Shown piece after piece: positions 21,991 through 31,829 of a stretch of DNA of 64,000 bases (within the stretch, counting starts at the first letter, position 1; each line of letters opens with the position of its first letter). The stretch is from the NCBI GenBank assembly GCA_029339505.1, contig JAQISU010000071.1, positions 1,736,001 to 1,800,000 of the forward strand, given 5' to 3'. This DNA is from Unio delphinus (lineage: Eukaryota; Mollusca; Bivalvia; Unionida; Unionidae). A model generated the notes under the pieces. That model was not told the DNA's origin. It ran no database searches and saw only the letters and a program-made list of their open reading frames with translations. A program made the translations under genes and the position numbers.

Positions 21991-23470
21991 ACGACGGTAC
22001 ATTAGATAGTTCTGATATCTGATTTTTTTTTCAAGTAATTGTTTTCAATTGAAACATCTGCTGATTTGGAGTAATCACGCAGTATGTCTTTTTTAATTCT
22101 CCATGATCCCCAACACTCGTCTGAATTAGTGAATTCAGCCACTGTTTCTTTATGTTTTACGTCTATATAAAATGAATCTTTGAAGATTTCTTTGGACCAT
22201 TTCACGATATATTCTTCGTCGAGATCGGGGAATTGTTTTTTTGTTTTCGGTGATTATACTATGTAGACTATCGGGTTGTGGTAACCAGACTTCAGTTTGT
22301 TTCCGATATGATATAATTGCTTCAATGACAATCATCGATATCAGCATTTTAGAATCAATCATATACCGTAATATCACTATTGGCATCCAGTGTTTTTCAG
22401 AGATGTGACTATCAAATCAAACATAACAACACGGATGAAGTCCTTTAGCCAATTGAAATGATACCACACGAGCGAATCCGGTTCAATCAAAAGCGGGCAG
22501 TGGTCCATTAGTCGCAACACGGGTCATCTCATGTGTGGGATGTCCAAATCTTTTGAAGTACTCAGAACACTCTCCATACCCATGAAAACTCCCTGGATAA
22601 CACGCAGTCATATCAACCGAAATATTACTTTTGGGGTCATATTTTGCATTCCATAATCCACCATGGCCATATTACACAAAGCTTGATTCGATATCTGAGA
22701 GAAATTCTGCGCGTGTTGGTTTCAATAGATTTCTCTTTCTCGTGAAATGAGCTGCAACTGACGGAATTGTAAAACAGTTTGTTAGTAATTGTTCGTCGTA
22801 ATCCGTTGAAAAACCACTAGCTAGTTTTTTCATCTCGTTGTGGAGGGCTTCCGTACGGTATAATTCGCCATTGGGTCTTACAAATTGATCGAATTTACCA
22901 TCTCCGTCTTCAAAACTGTGAAGTAACCACACTGACACAGGATCGTATTTACTTAACTCGTACATAAAATAAAATAAAATTTCCCCAGAGTTCTCTGGGG
23001 GTATATATTGTATGGTTCTATCGCGCGGAAATATTGATACCACAGGTTCCCACGCGTGTGCATTATGGTCAAATATTTTGATTGGAGATTCTCTCGATTT
23101 ATATTTCGGTTCATATAATATCTCGCCTGTTTACTGTCTCTACGGATATTGGGAATTTTAGTATCCGCTCTAACGCGGCCACATTTTGAATTGTTGCTCC
23201 GCTCTCCTTCACTGTTAATCCTCATTCGTTTATTTTGTTGCGTGTTAGATCCGTCAATTTGTTCCCACACATCGCATTTGTAATTCGTTCTGCTACACAA
23301 TTCAACTACGAATATTTCATGGGTTTTAATTTTTCAATACTCGGTTTATCATGTATCGGATAGATCCCATAAGCAACCGCGGTTACAGGATAGGATCTCT
23401 CGTAATACGGTTTGTCAATCCCGGTCAGAATTCCTGGTTTGGAATCCTGACTCACAGTGACATAAGAACA
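21991..23470 (-). pseudogene. PolB-like N-terminal half of the fusion, with internal deletion
   Basis: From about 23460 downwards the reading includes PYYERSYPVTAVAYGIYP, KIFDHNAHAWEPVVSIF, ENSGEILFYFMYELSKYD and SVWLLHSFEDGDGKFDQF. It continues with FTIPSVAAHFTRKRNLLKP and ISVDMTACYPGSFHGYGE (near 22600), where D-x-x-x-x-Y-P resembles polymerase motif A, and then SYRKQTEVWLPQ (near 22290). At least six frame changes or stops occur. Between QTEVWLPQ and the helicase Walker A only about 330 bp remain (KWSKEIFKDSFYIDV, DECWGSWRIKKDI). That is too little for the rest of a polymerase palm, and no DTD-type motif C is seen. I infer a deletion. It starts divergently from the capsid gene. Confidence 0.6.
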
Positions 23471-23548
23471 CCTCAAGACTACATAGATAGATTCTCAAGT
23501 AAAAATTAAACCAAATAATTAATTAGACAAATAGTATTTAGTATATAA
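23471..23548. promoter_or_regulatory. Candidate bidirectional promoter between replication and capsid genes
   Basis: A short AT-rich gap separates the divergent polymerase-helicase and capsid genes. A TATA-like TATATAAAT lies at 23542-23550, overlapping the capsid ATG at 23549. The overlap makes it doubtful as a TATA box for that start unless transcription begins further downstream. Confidence 0.3.
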
Positions 23549-25027
23549 ATGAACCAAGAATTTCAACCACATCCCGTGATTACCAATTATGAATCATCTC
23601 GTGATGGTATTGTCAGACACCGCAGGCTGAAGAAACCAGTCGGTGTTAATATTCAGGGATAACTTATGTTTGTTGATATCATGCAGTACAACCGGATCTT
23701 CGATCAAGATCCGAACTACAGGTCCATGATACCAGCAAATACTTTTTACCCTCTGAAGCGTTTATTGAAGTAGAAGGAGAAATTGTAACAAATAATCCCG
23801 CTGATAATGATCCACCATATGCAAATGATCAAAATGTCCGAGTTGGCTTTGTCAATAATGGTATCATGGCTCTATTCGAAAGTGCTAGATACATGATTGA
23901 TGGAAGAGAAATCGAGTTTATAGAGCGTGTAGTTAATGTTGCCACAACAATAGTGGGGTTGGCAAGATATTCTGATGATTATACAAGATCGGCAGGTCCA
24001 CCTATGATGTTCTCTAAGGATTTCAATGATCATGCTGAACACATTCCATATATTAAATTGTTGATACCACAAGCTACAGCAGTTAATCCACAACCCAATT
24101 CTCCTGAACACTAGGATATACCAGCTGCTGCCTTTGATGTTATAACAAGTACTAATCCTAATCACAACTTGGGGTTTGCAACACGCGTATCGATGTTTCA
24201 GGGACAGCGTCGACAATTTTCATGCGCGTTTCCCCTGCATCATATTTTCGGATTTTGCAGAAATGTTAGAACAGTTATCTAAGGAGCGAAGCAAACAGTA
24301 GTACTCGTGCGAAAGGGTAGTGATAATGATGCAATCTGGCATGGTGCTGGTGTTGCTGATGGTAAAGTAATTATATCAAAACTATCACTGTGGATGCCAG
24401 TAATGACTTCATCAATCACCATGGAAGAAAGATTACTATAAATTATGGATCATGGAGGAAAATCACTGCAAAGTTGGCTAACAACAACAACAGATACCAT
24501 GGATTCAAATATTGATGGTACAATTACATGGTACCTGGTATCAAAACAAGGTGTTTCCAGCTCCGCGTCATATATTATTGCGTTACAGGATAAAACGCGT
24601 TTAAACTCACAATTACGCAGCCATATGATATTTGATCAAATAGATGTTAATGAAGTATCATTGAGAATAAACGGACAACAGGAACTATCCGAGGATATAC
24701 TACTTGATTACGGAACCAACCAAATATCATCGTTTGTTGACATTTATGAGACGCGATAATAATGTGGATACTGGTCTGCAAATATCACAGTGGGATTTTA
24801 AAAAACGATATCCCATCTATTACTTCTCGCTCCAACATCTTGACTTAACAAGACAATCCGTAGTTGACATACACTTCAGAGCTCGTGTAACCAGTCCGGT
24901 TGCAGGTGGTGTTGACACTATCCCAATTTACAGAGCAGTTGCTGTCATACTCAGTGACAAGTCAATGCTACTCGAAGGTGCTGGTGAACGAATGAGAGCA
25001 ATTGATGCACCAGTGGAAAATATGTAA
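23549..25027 (+). pseudogene. Major capsid protein (double jelly-roll, Polinton type)
   Basis: Starts at ATG 23549 (NQEFQPHPVITNYESSRDG). After a frameshift by about 23740 the reading runs in frame 1: LPSEAFIEVEGEIVTNNP, GIMALFESARYMIDGREIEF (about 23860-23920), ATRVSMFQGQRRQF, KLSLWMPVMTSSI and DYGTNQISSFVDIYE. Three in-frame stops interrupt it at 24112, 24280 and 24439. A shift near 24740 leads to WDFKKRYPIYYFSLQHLDL and GAGERMRAIDAPVENM, ending at 25027. Total length is about 490 codons. The family call rests on position (first gene of the virion block, before core and protease), length and the beta-rich pattern. GIMALF...MID is repeated in remnant E. Confidence 0.72.
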
Positions 25028-25060
25028 TGTAACAATTAGATCAATCTGTTATTAAATAAA

Positions 25061-25546
25061 ATGTCATATAGTCATGTTAGTGTTACGTTAACTCCTGGTC
25101 ATATTAAAAAATTGCAATCTGAATCAGCTAAAATATGTGGAACCACAATATCGCTGCAGCACAATCGGATGTCTGGTGGTCAGAATAAACTGTCATTGAC
25201 AGCTCGTCAGATAAAACACTTCAATGATGCCATCAAAGATTAAAAAAGGTGTTCAGGTTACTCTCTATGCGGCCGCAATTAAGAATATGATAAAATCAGG
25301 TGGTATATTCCCACTTTTCGCTGCGTTACCAGCGTTGATTGCGGCCTCGGCCCCAGCGGTAGCAAATGCCGCCGCGCTAGGAGCCGTTTGTACAGCGGCA
25401 GGGATGGCACTAAAGAAAGCTACCGGACAGGGATACAAAAAAAAAGAAACGATCAGGAAAGGGTCTAAGACTAAAAGGAACTCCGCATTCATGGTACAGC
25501 GGAAACGGCCTGAGACTAGGAACAGTTTATTAACAATAGTTCCCAT
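25061..25546 (+). pseudogene. Small basic/hydrophobic virion core protein, one frameshift
   Basis: ATG 25061 opens a 60-codon reading with VTLTPGHIKKLQSESAK and LSLTARQIKHFNDAIKD. The neighbouring frame continues from an A-run at 25242-25247: KKGVQVTLYAAAIKNMIK, then IFPLFAALPALIAASAPAV, a long Ala/Leu-rich segment (about 25305-25430), and the basic KKKETIRKGSKTKRNS. Repeated LTxxQI-type elements followed by a hydrophobic and then a basic segment are typical of the Polinton/adintovirus core protein, comparable to adenovirus pVI or pX. The frame runs into the protease without a stop, so a fused precursor is also possible. Confidence 0.7.
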
Positions 25547-25886
25547 GTCAAAGTTTAATTTACTCGATGCTGCTAAAAATCTAGCGAAAAACAACTTTAG
25601 AGCTGTCTTTATGAGAGATCAATTACCACAACAACCAAACAACACTGAAACCGGTATCATTAATCTCGATAACAACACCGGACCTGGAACTCACTGGGTT
25701 GCATACGCGATTGATCCGCGTGTGATTGTTTATTTCGATTCATATGGGTTAGCACCGCCTAAAGAATTTATGCGTTATATAAACCGCTTAAAAACTCCTA
25801 TCTGGTATTCCACGCTACCAACACAGAAAATGAATGACCCACCAATATGCGGCATAGAAGTATTGAATATTCTCAACGCTACTTAA
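25547..25886 (+). CDS. Adenain-type (C5) cysteine protease
   Basis: From ATG 25547: MSKFNLLDAAKNLAK, FRAVFMRDQLPQQPNN, then GPGTHWVAYAIDPRVIVYF with the catalytic His (near 25692), YFDSYGLAPPKEFM with the acidic residue, and DPPICGIEVLNILNAT with the likely catalytic Cys near 25849. The stop is at 25884-25886. It is about 112 codons long and uninterrupted, the least damaged enzyme of the element. The Cys box is unusual: family members normally have a Tyr/His-Cys pair after CG, whereas here it is CGIEVL. Remnant E has the same DPPxC-x-x-EVLxxLN pattern. It would mature capsid and core proteins. It is in frame with the upstream core ORF. Confidence 0.82.
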
Positions 25887-26039
25887 TCATCGGGAAGACC
25901 ACCCCATAAAACCGTACACGAATATAACGAGTAATCGCTTTTTAGAGATATCTTGGAGTATAATTATAGATATTTGGGGGAGATTTTTATTAAGCCTGAA
26001 AAAAACCACCACGGAAATATCTGCAACCGGTGATGTAAA

Positions 26040-26990
26040 AAAAAATCGAAGATGACATATCCGAGATGTTAAACCTCGTAAGTGTTGATCCAAATGAAAT
26101 AGTTGTATTTCAAGATCGTCAGGGTTATTTGAAAACTAGTAATGTTTCCCTTGATTATATTTTAGTTAAACAACGCGGTGTAACGGAAAATGCTATCGCG
26201 GTATTTTCCGATCAAGGTAACTCAAACCAGATGTTCTCATTTCAACTACTGTGAATAGAATTAACAATTTAAAACCATTTTTAAAAAAAACTCCGCGATG
26301 AATATGACGACCACATAACTAAATTCGATCGGTTTTCTGAATTACAAAGAAGTATAATTGACAATATTGATAAATCTCTATTAGATTTCTTTGGAAATCC
26401 ACCGGTGACCACACCAAAATTAACAGAGATAAAAACCTCCATGGATAATTTGTCAAAGTTGCGATCCGATTATTACGTTACGTAAAAACTTTTAAAAAAA
26501 TCCGATGATGCCGTCGATAAATTTTTTGATAAAAATGCTAAACCCGAAGAAATCAAAACAGATATCGCTGATATTATCACGAACCTCGATGAAATAACAG
26601 CGATTAATCGGCAAATAGAAGTTGTTCGCGAAGATATTAAAACGACCAACGATGTCATCAGGGATGATCTACCGAGGATGATATAGAAACTTAAAAAAAT
26701 AAAAATCCCTCACGAATAAAAAAAAATATCGTATCTTTGTATATCAGCGACGACAACAATCGCGGTAATTATTTCAATAATAACACAAAAAAATATCATC
26801 ATTCAGCCAGCATAAACTGCAGGATTACGTAGTTAAGTTTCATGTTGTGTCAACCGCGTACTCAAAATTATCCTCGATGATATCGTCCTCCCTCGATGAT
26901 ACATTAATATCCGATAATGAGTTTTCCGCGATGGTACGTGTTTATGATTCCGCGATGTCAAAATTAGAAAAACAACATGAGTATAATAGC
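26040..26990 (+). pseudogene. Coiled-coil, fibre-like protein, broken
   Basis: Three open pieces follow one another. 26066-26254 has NEIVVFQDRQGYLKTSNV and VTENAIAVFSDQGN. 26289-26690 is rich in heptad-like spacing (FSELQRSIIDNIDKSLLDF, DIADIITNLDEITAINRQ). 26830-26990 has AYSKLSSMISSSLDDTLI. A short beta-like N-terminal part followed by a long coiled coil is what trimeric fibres look like, and the position after the protease fits a structural gene. No direct family match is recognised, so the function is inferred. The end overlaps the start of the next gene. Confidence 0.45.
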
Positions 26991-27987
26991 AATGGCAACA
27001 TCACAAGAACTACTTCAGCGAATAGCGGAAAATACCACACCGGTAAAAACCAGCATGATCTCAATAACCTCAACGAATCCTGAATTCAGTGTGAATTTCC
27101 CTACTGCGGTTTCAGTTAAGGAAATAGCACTAGCAAAACTACGAGTATACCATAGTTGGCTTAATATCAGATCAGTACCATTCGGTGGTCAGCAACCGAA
27201 TAATTCCCTGGTGTTTGCGAGTAAGAATAAACAAGACGGGATTCCTGACTGGAACGTTGTTTCCATACCATATGGGTCCTACCAAATTAAACAAATTAAT
27301 AAAGAATTACAGCGCAGAATAAAATCCATTACTGGAAAAGATTCGAAAATCACTATAACGGTTCATGAACCAACACTATCATCTGCCATTGAGATAAACT
27401 CACCCGGATATGCCGTAGATATCTATCAGAGTTCGATAAGGACAATACTGGGTTGGCCTGAAATCTCACCTCGGACATCTTTACAAATACCAGAACCTAA
27501 AAAATCTGATTATGTCACAGATATAAAATCATACCACGAAATTGCTCCATCATATCGAAATTATTTACCTGGTATAAAAAATGCAAAATTAACTGATAGA
27601 TTCACATTTCTCGATAACAATACCATGCAATGGGAATTTGGTTTTGAGAAAACTCCTGATTCATCCATTGCAATTTTATTCACTCTAAATAATGTCATTG
27701 ATTTTTTGAAAGAGATTAATCAGTTACATAAAACACAACTAGAGAGACTACGACAGAGTTTCCAGGAGCATCTCTCTGATATAACGAGTTCACGCATCGA
27801 GATTATAAAATATGTTGAGATATTAAATCAGCTTGTATCCGACATGGAATATATCAACAAACGAATAGTTCAGATAATAATTAATCACAAGAATGGAGAT
27901 AAACAAAAATTCCTAACCGGTTACAATATCACAGACGCTGGTTTACCCGATGTCAGCAACCTTAGCCACTCCATACAACGGCCATAA
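26977..27987 (+). CDS. Second structural protein, intact 336 codons (minor capsid or fibre candidate)
   Basis: The longest intact reading of the element, from ATG 26977 (a second ATG at 26992) to TAA 27987. Residues about 25-150 look beta-rich: ISITSTNPEFSVNFPTAVSV, VYHSWLNIRSVPFGGQQP, SIPYGSYQIKQINKELQRR and SSIRTILGWPEISPRTSL. Residues about 235-310 look like a coiled coil (QLHKTQLERLRQSFQEHL, EILNQLVSDMEYINKRI). A globular beta domain joined to a coiled coil, in the virion block, suggests a minor capsid or attachment protein. I do not recognise the exact family. It overlaps the preceding reading by about 107 bp. Confidence 0.6.
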   Translation: MSIIAMATSQELLQRIAENTTPVKTSMISITSTNPEFSVNFPTAVSVKEIALAKLRVYHSWLNIRSVPFGGQQPNNSLVFASKNKQDGIPDWNVVSIPYGSYQIKQINKELQRRIKSITGKDSKITITVHEPTLSSAIEINSPGYAVDIYQSSIRTILGWPEISPRTSLQIPEPKKSDYVTDIKSYHEIAPSYRNYLPGIKNAKLTDRFTFLDNNTMQWEFGFEKTPDSSIAILFTLNNVIDFLKEINQLHKTQLERLRQSFQEHLSDITSSRIEIIKYVEILNQLVSDMEYINKRIVQIIINHKNGDKQKFLTGYNITDAGLPDVSNLSHSIQRP

Positions 27988-28029
27988 CCTGACCACAAAG
28001 CACCCCAATAATCCCAATAATCACACAAA

Positions 28030-28810
28030 TTCATCTAAGAATTGCTTGAAACGGGACGCTATCAAATGCGCATACTTTAAATTTATTACAACATATCAAT
28101 CACTCCAACGTATCAAATAACTGGTGAGTGCCACCTGATATGTTCTAGACTCGCTATCTTCTATTGTAGCAGAATCTGATTTTACCTATAAGATTCCATG
28201 TCCCTCAAACTTCAAAACACACACCCCTTCGACTATTTGTAACGATATAATACTTGCTACTCTACTGGAGCAAAGAATTTTGTGCATCCGTAGAAACCCA
28301 GAGAAGCTAGTTTTTCGCGGGAGTATACTTAACCCATTGAATTTCTACTGGGAAACATACCCTTATTTATCTTAGCTAATCAGGATCAAATGTATCCTAC
28401 AATCAAAACTTAACACATGGTGATCTAGGCTTGATTAACTCTTCATATCTCCGCGGTTTCGTATTAACGCGATTTCTGGAAAGTTTTATTTTACTACACT
28501 TAGTTCAACTGATACAAAAATTGTCTCTACAGCCTTTCAATGTTGTCCTTTTTCTGATACTTAACACTGATAATACGTAATATGTCTATCTGTCCGGAGA
28601 TATGAAGAGTTACTCAAGCCTAGATCACCATGTGTTAAGTTTTGATTGTAGGATACATTTGATCCTGATTAGCTAAGATAAATAAGGGCATGTTTCCCAG
28701 TAGAAATTCAATTGGTTAAGTATACTCCCGCGAAAAACTATCTGTTCGACATTATCGAACGAATTCTAATTAAAAAGCAGTCACACTCAAAACATGGATA
28801 CCTAGACCCA
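28030..28810. repeat. Dispersed repeat, copy 1 (contains the inverted repeat)
   Basis: Several stretches in order resemble 51730-52320. Examples are CATGTCCCTCAAACTTCA against CATGTTCCTCAACTTCA, TTATTTATCTTAGCTAATCA against TTATTTTAGCCTAGCCAATC, AAAATTGTCTCTACAG against AAATTTGTCTCTGCAT, and CTAATTAAAAAGCAGTCACA against CTAATTAAAAATCAATCACA. The element type is unknown and no ORF is visible. Confidence 0.6.
28308..28740. repeat. Nearly perfect 146-bp inverted repeat with 141-bp loop
   Basis: Arms 28308-28453 and 28595-28740 are reverse complements with only three mismatches by eye. Outer ends read TAGTTTTTCGCGGGAGTATA and its complement; inner ends read CATATCTCCG and CGGAGATATG. The outermost TA on both sides could be a TA target duplication of a mariner-like MITE. 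Alternatively, CTATCTGT at 28586-28593 and 28738-28745 brackets the right arm, suggesting an inverted local copy. Confidence 0.93.
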
Positions 28811-29218
28811 TTGTACCCTCTACGCTAAAATTTTGATATTAAAGATTTGAGTATGTAAAGCTATTTATTACTTTTACTTAGGAATCAGTATTTACCATTG
28901 ACAACACTTAGGACTTACAATCACAGATTCCCTTTTGAAACCTGTCATTGGGACATTACGCTGTTGGATAAAGGAAAATATAATCACTGTGATAAAAATG
29001 ACATCGGAGCTGGACACTATTATATCGTATTATATATTATATAGTATCATAAATACTTTGCTTTTTGTAGAATTGCAAATATTTCATGCTTATAATGATA
29101 TACTGTTTGTTTTCTGGTATAACTTGTATACACTCCATGATAGTCAATGTATTACAAATACTTAAAAATAAATAAATACTTGAATATATTGGGAGATATT
29201 CGTTAAGAAACAACAAAA
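28811..29218. other. No recognisable gene
   Basis: AT-rich spacer. An open reading at 28935-29165 shows no domain. Confidence 0.5.
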
Positions 29219-30374
29219 ATGCTCTCTCAACATAATTTTTTAGATGATGTAGACATTAAGAGAAAATCTCAAAATAGTTTTGATGCTGTTGATCAAGACG
29301 TGATACATAATGAAAATAAGGACAACATCAATTCAAGGCCGGACTTAAACTTATCGGAGGTGGATGATATGGAGAAACTTAAGAGAAATGAAAGAAAAAT
29401 TGAAACTGTCACTGATGTTGATACCAAAGATGATACCAATGATTATGCTATTTTTGTTTCACAGACATCGCAAGCAGAACAAGATTCAGGTGTAGACGAA
29501 ATTAATGAAGGTATATACATGCAAATCAAAGCCAAATTTGGATCTCTTAATAGAAGTGCCTTCAAAGAAAGATTGAAATCAACACTTGATGTCAAAGGTC
29601 TCGGAGACTCTAGGCAAGCTCTGTTTGATATAGCAAAAATAAAGAGATATGATTGTCCTGATGGTTGATTAGTAGAACGTTTACCTCGAACAAATAGAGC
29701 TTCTGTGGAGGATAGGTTATCGGAAGATATTTATATTATTTCCATTTCATTGAAGGAGAGAATAATTACAGTGACATAAAAGCACTGAAACATAATTATG
29801 AAACAAGATCATTCCAGCGTTTAAACTCAGTTCGCAGCGATTGTAAATATCACACAGTTCGAAGGCTCCGGTAAATGGTTATGCTTTACAAAGAACAGAT
29901 GAAGATGCTGACAGAATGAGCACAATACATGCGCAGATAGCGATTATGAATGATAAGTTTGAAAACAAATTCTCCAGATTGGAAAACTAGCTCGGTGATA
30001 TTGTCACACAGAAAGAAAATGAGATCCAAACATTAAAAAAGAAAATAGCGAAAACTACAAAGGAACTTGAAGAAGCGAACTCTCAGATAGAAAAACTGAA
30101 ATTAAAGGAAGAAAAACTAATGAATGATAATAGAGGTATGTATTTCCAGATGTCAGCAATTGCAACCCGGGAAAGCAAGATAAAAGAATTCTCTTCTCGT
30201 GTACATCAACATCTAGATGTGATCATGAAGAAGATCGACTGCATTGAGGGAAAATTAGACACAATTTGTACAAGACACAAACTTTTATACAATCAGTCTA
30301 ACAAAGGAAGTAGTAGAAACGTAGACTTACAAATGAAAGAAAATCATGAAAATCACGAACTATCAGCATACTAG
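29219..30374 (+). pseudogene. Charged/coiled-coil ORF, perhaps ORF1 of the following LINE
   Basis: ATG 29219 opens 149 codons of acidic sequence (PDLNLSEVDDMEKLKRNERK, YMQIKAKFGSLNRSAFKERL). After stops, a reading at about 29920-30374 shows a clear coiled coil (QTLKKKIAKTTKELEEANSQ, IEKLKLKEEKLMNDN) and SRVHQHLDVIMKKIDCIEGK. LINE ORF1 proteins often contain coiled coils, and an RT fragment starts about 360 bp downstream on the same strand. The link is by position only, and these could equally belong to another element. Confidence 0.4.
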
Positions 30375-30494
30375 GAGAGTAGCCATGATATCTCTCCATC
30401 TATTAGCCAAGAAAATGTAGTAGATTGACAGAGAGAAATACACAAAGAGCAAGCTAGAGGTCTTATAGCAAATTCGTCTTGAAATGATCCCGCT

Positions 30495-30698
30495 ATGTTT
30501 ACATTTAAATATTTCCCGCCACTTTCACGGAATGATCGGATTAACATTACGGAAAGTTTGAGTCATAATCAGCACACAAAAGTAACATCTAACAATGCAA
30601 GAGATAGCAAATCAACTCAAAATCAGCAAAAGAAGTTACAATATGAGGAGAGAGCTAACATAAATATAAATGCAAACATAAAAATAAAGTACCAATAG
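30495..30698 (+). other. Short open reading, unassigned
   Basis: 67 codons of Asn/Lys/Ile-rich sequence between the coiled-coil ORF and the RT fragment. It may be part of the same LINE. No domain is visible. Confidence 0.2.
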
Positions 30699-30729
30699 GG
30701 CTCAACAAATGATCACAGAATGAGTATCA

Positions 30730-31780
30730 GTGTACATAAATGACCTTTTGAATGACTAATTGCGGGATAACAGTGAATCAGATAAACATACCTGGCATGA
30801 TTTTGGCAGACGACACTACTCTACCAAGCTCTACGATGAATAGATTAAAAATTCTCTTGAATACAGCTTATCAGTATGCACAGAAGTGGAAATTCAAATA
30901 TAACTCTAACAAGAGTAATTGGATGATATTTATCAAAACAAAGGAAGTGTACTCATCGAATGGAATTATTCTGGATCACAGAATATTCCTAGAGCAAAAA
31001 CAATTTTTTAAATATGCAGGAGTTACCTTTTCACAACCAACGAAAACTAATGATCGTATAGTCTATTCCTACGATAAAGCTAAACGTGTAACAAACTCAC
31101 AATACTCAATCGGATTAAATGCAAATGGGATGAATCCTATAGTTTCTGTGAAAGTCTGGGAAAGAGTTATATTGCCATCTGCTTTGTATGGCTCAGACGT
31201 CTGGTTTAATATGTCATATTAGAGCATTGAATCAATGGGGAAAATACAACGATATTTCACCCAGAGAGTACAAGGTTTCCCTCAACGATTGCCTATTGGA
31301 TCGACGAAATCATAATTGGGGATGATATCAATGGAAGCTCGCATAGATAAGCAAAAGCTCATATTCCTTGGTTGCATGTATAGAACATCAGCAAACATAA
31401 CTGTTAAAAAGGTTGTCCTCTGGGCTGATGGAAATTATATTTTTGACCCCCAACATAGCTACAACTATCTTATATATGTTTTAAATGCTGTACTTAAAAA
31501 GTATGATTACATACAATTTAATAATATTACAGGGGAAGAAGTGTTGCAACATATCTAGCGACTATCTTAACGAATTTATTTTCAACTAGAAAATTTCCAG
31601 ACAAAATAACATGGGAAAACTTACGTGGGACACGAATATAGATATTTGAGGAGAGAAAACATGAAATGAGTATCATAAATCCATCAGAGGGATTCGGTAG
31701 ATTTTTACAAATTAATCCAGGACTAAAAATGCATCATCTATGGAAAATAGCTTGCACTGGCTCAAGACGAAAAATGGAGT
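30730..31780 (+). pseudogene. Non-LTR reverse transcriptase fragment (second LINE type)
   Basis: INDLLND (about 30738) is followed by GITVNQINIPGMILADDTTL, the palm with its Asp-Asp pair (ADD, near 30808). Then come YAQKWKFKYNSNKSNWMIF, FFKYAGVTFSQPTK, VWERVILPSALYGSDVWF and, after a stop at 31220, MGKIQRYFTQRVQGFPQRL and IDKQKLIFLGCMYRTSAN, ending in weak traces to about 31760 (GLKMHHLWKIACTGSRR). The N-terminal RT motifs are absent, so the copy has an internal deletion or 5' truncation. It lacks the RNase H of the first LINE. It probably inserted into or beside Polinton remnant D. Confidence 0.75.
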
Positions 31781-31829
31781 ATGGGACATTAATTCGTACA
31801 GTTGGATAGAATTATTTAGAAATTTCGAT

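Larger units (their letters stand above)
18698..27987. mobile_element. Element C: Polinton/Maverick (adintovirus-like) element, about 9.3 kb of gene content, decayed
   Basis: Left to right: packaging ATPase (-), zinc-ribbon/PLA2 protein (+), integrase (+), PolB-like/SF1-helicase fusion (-), major capsid (+), core protein (+), protease (+), coiled-coil protein (+), second structural protein (+). This set is the hallmark of Polintons and adintoviruses, which integrate with a retroviral-type integrase and encode capsids. The coordinates are the outer coding limits. True ends are unknown, because no terminal inverted repeat or 6-bp target duplication was identified. Nearly every gene carries stops or frameshifts, so this copy is a genomic fossil. 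Remnants D and E in this window share its gene order and sequence motifs. Confidence 0.85.

Noticed and set aside
25887..26093. 68-codon minus-strand reading
   Set aside because: Shadow on the strand opposite the virion gene block, no motif.
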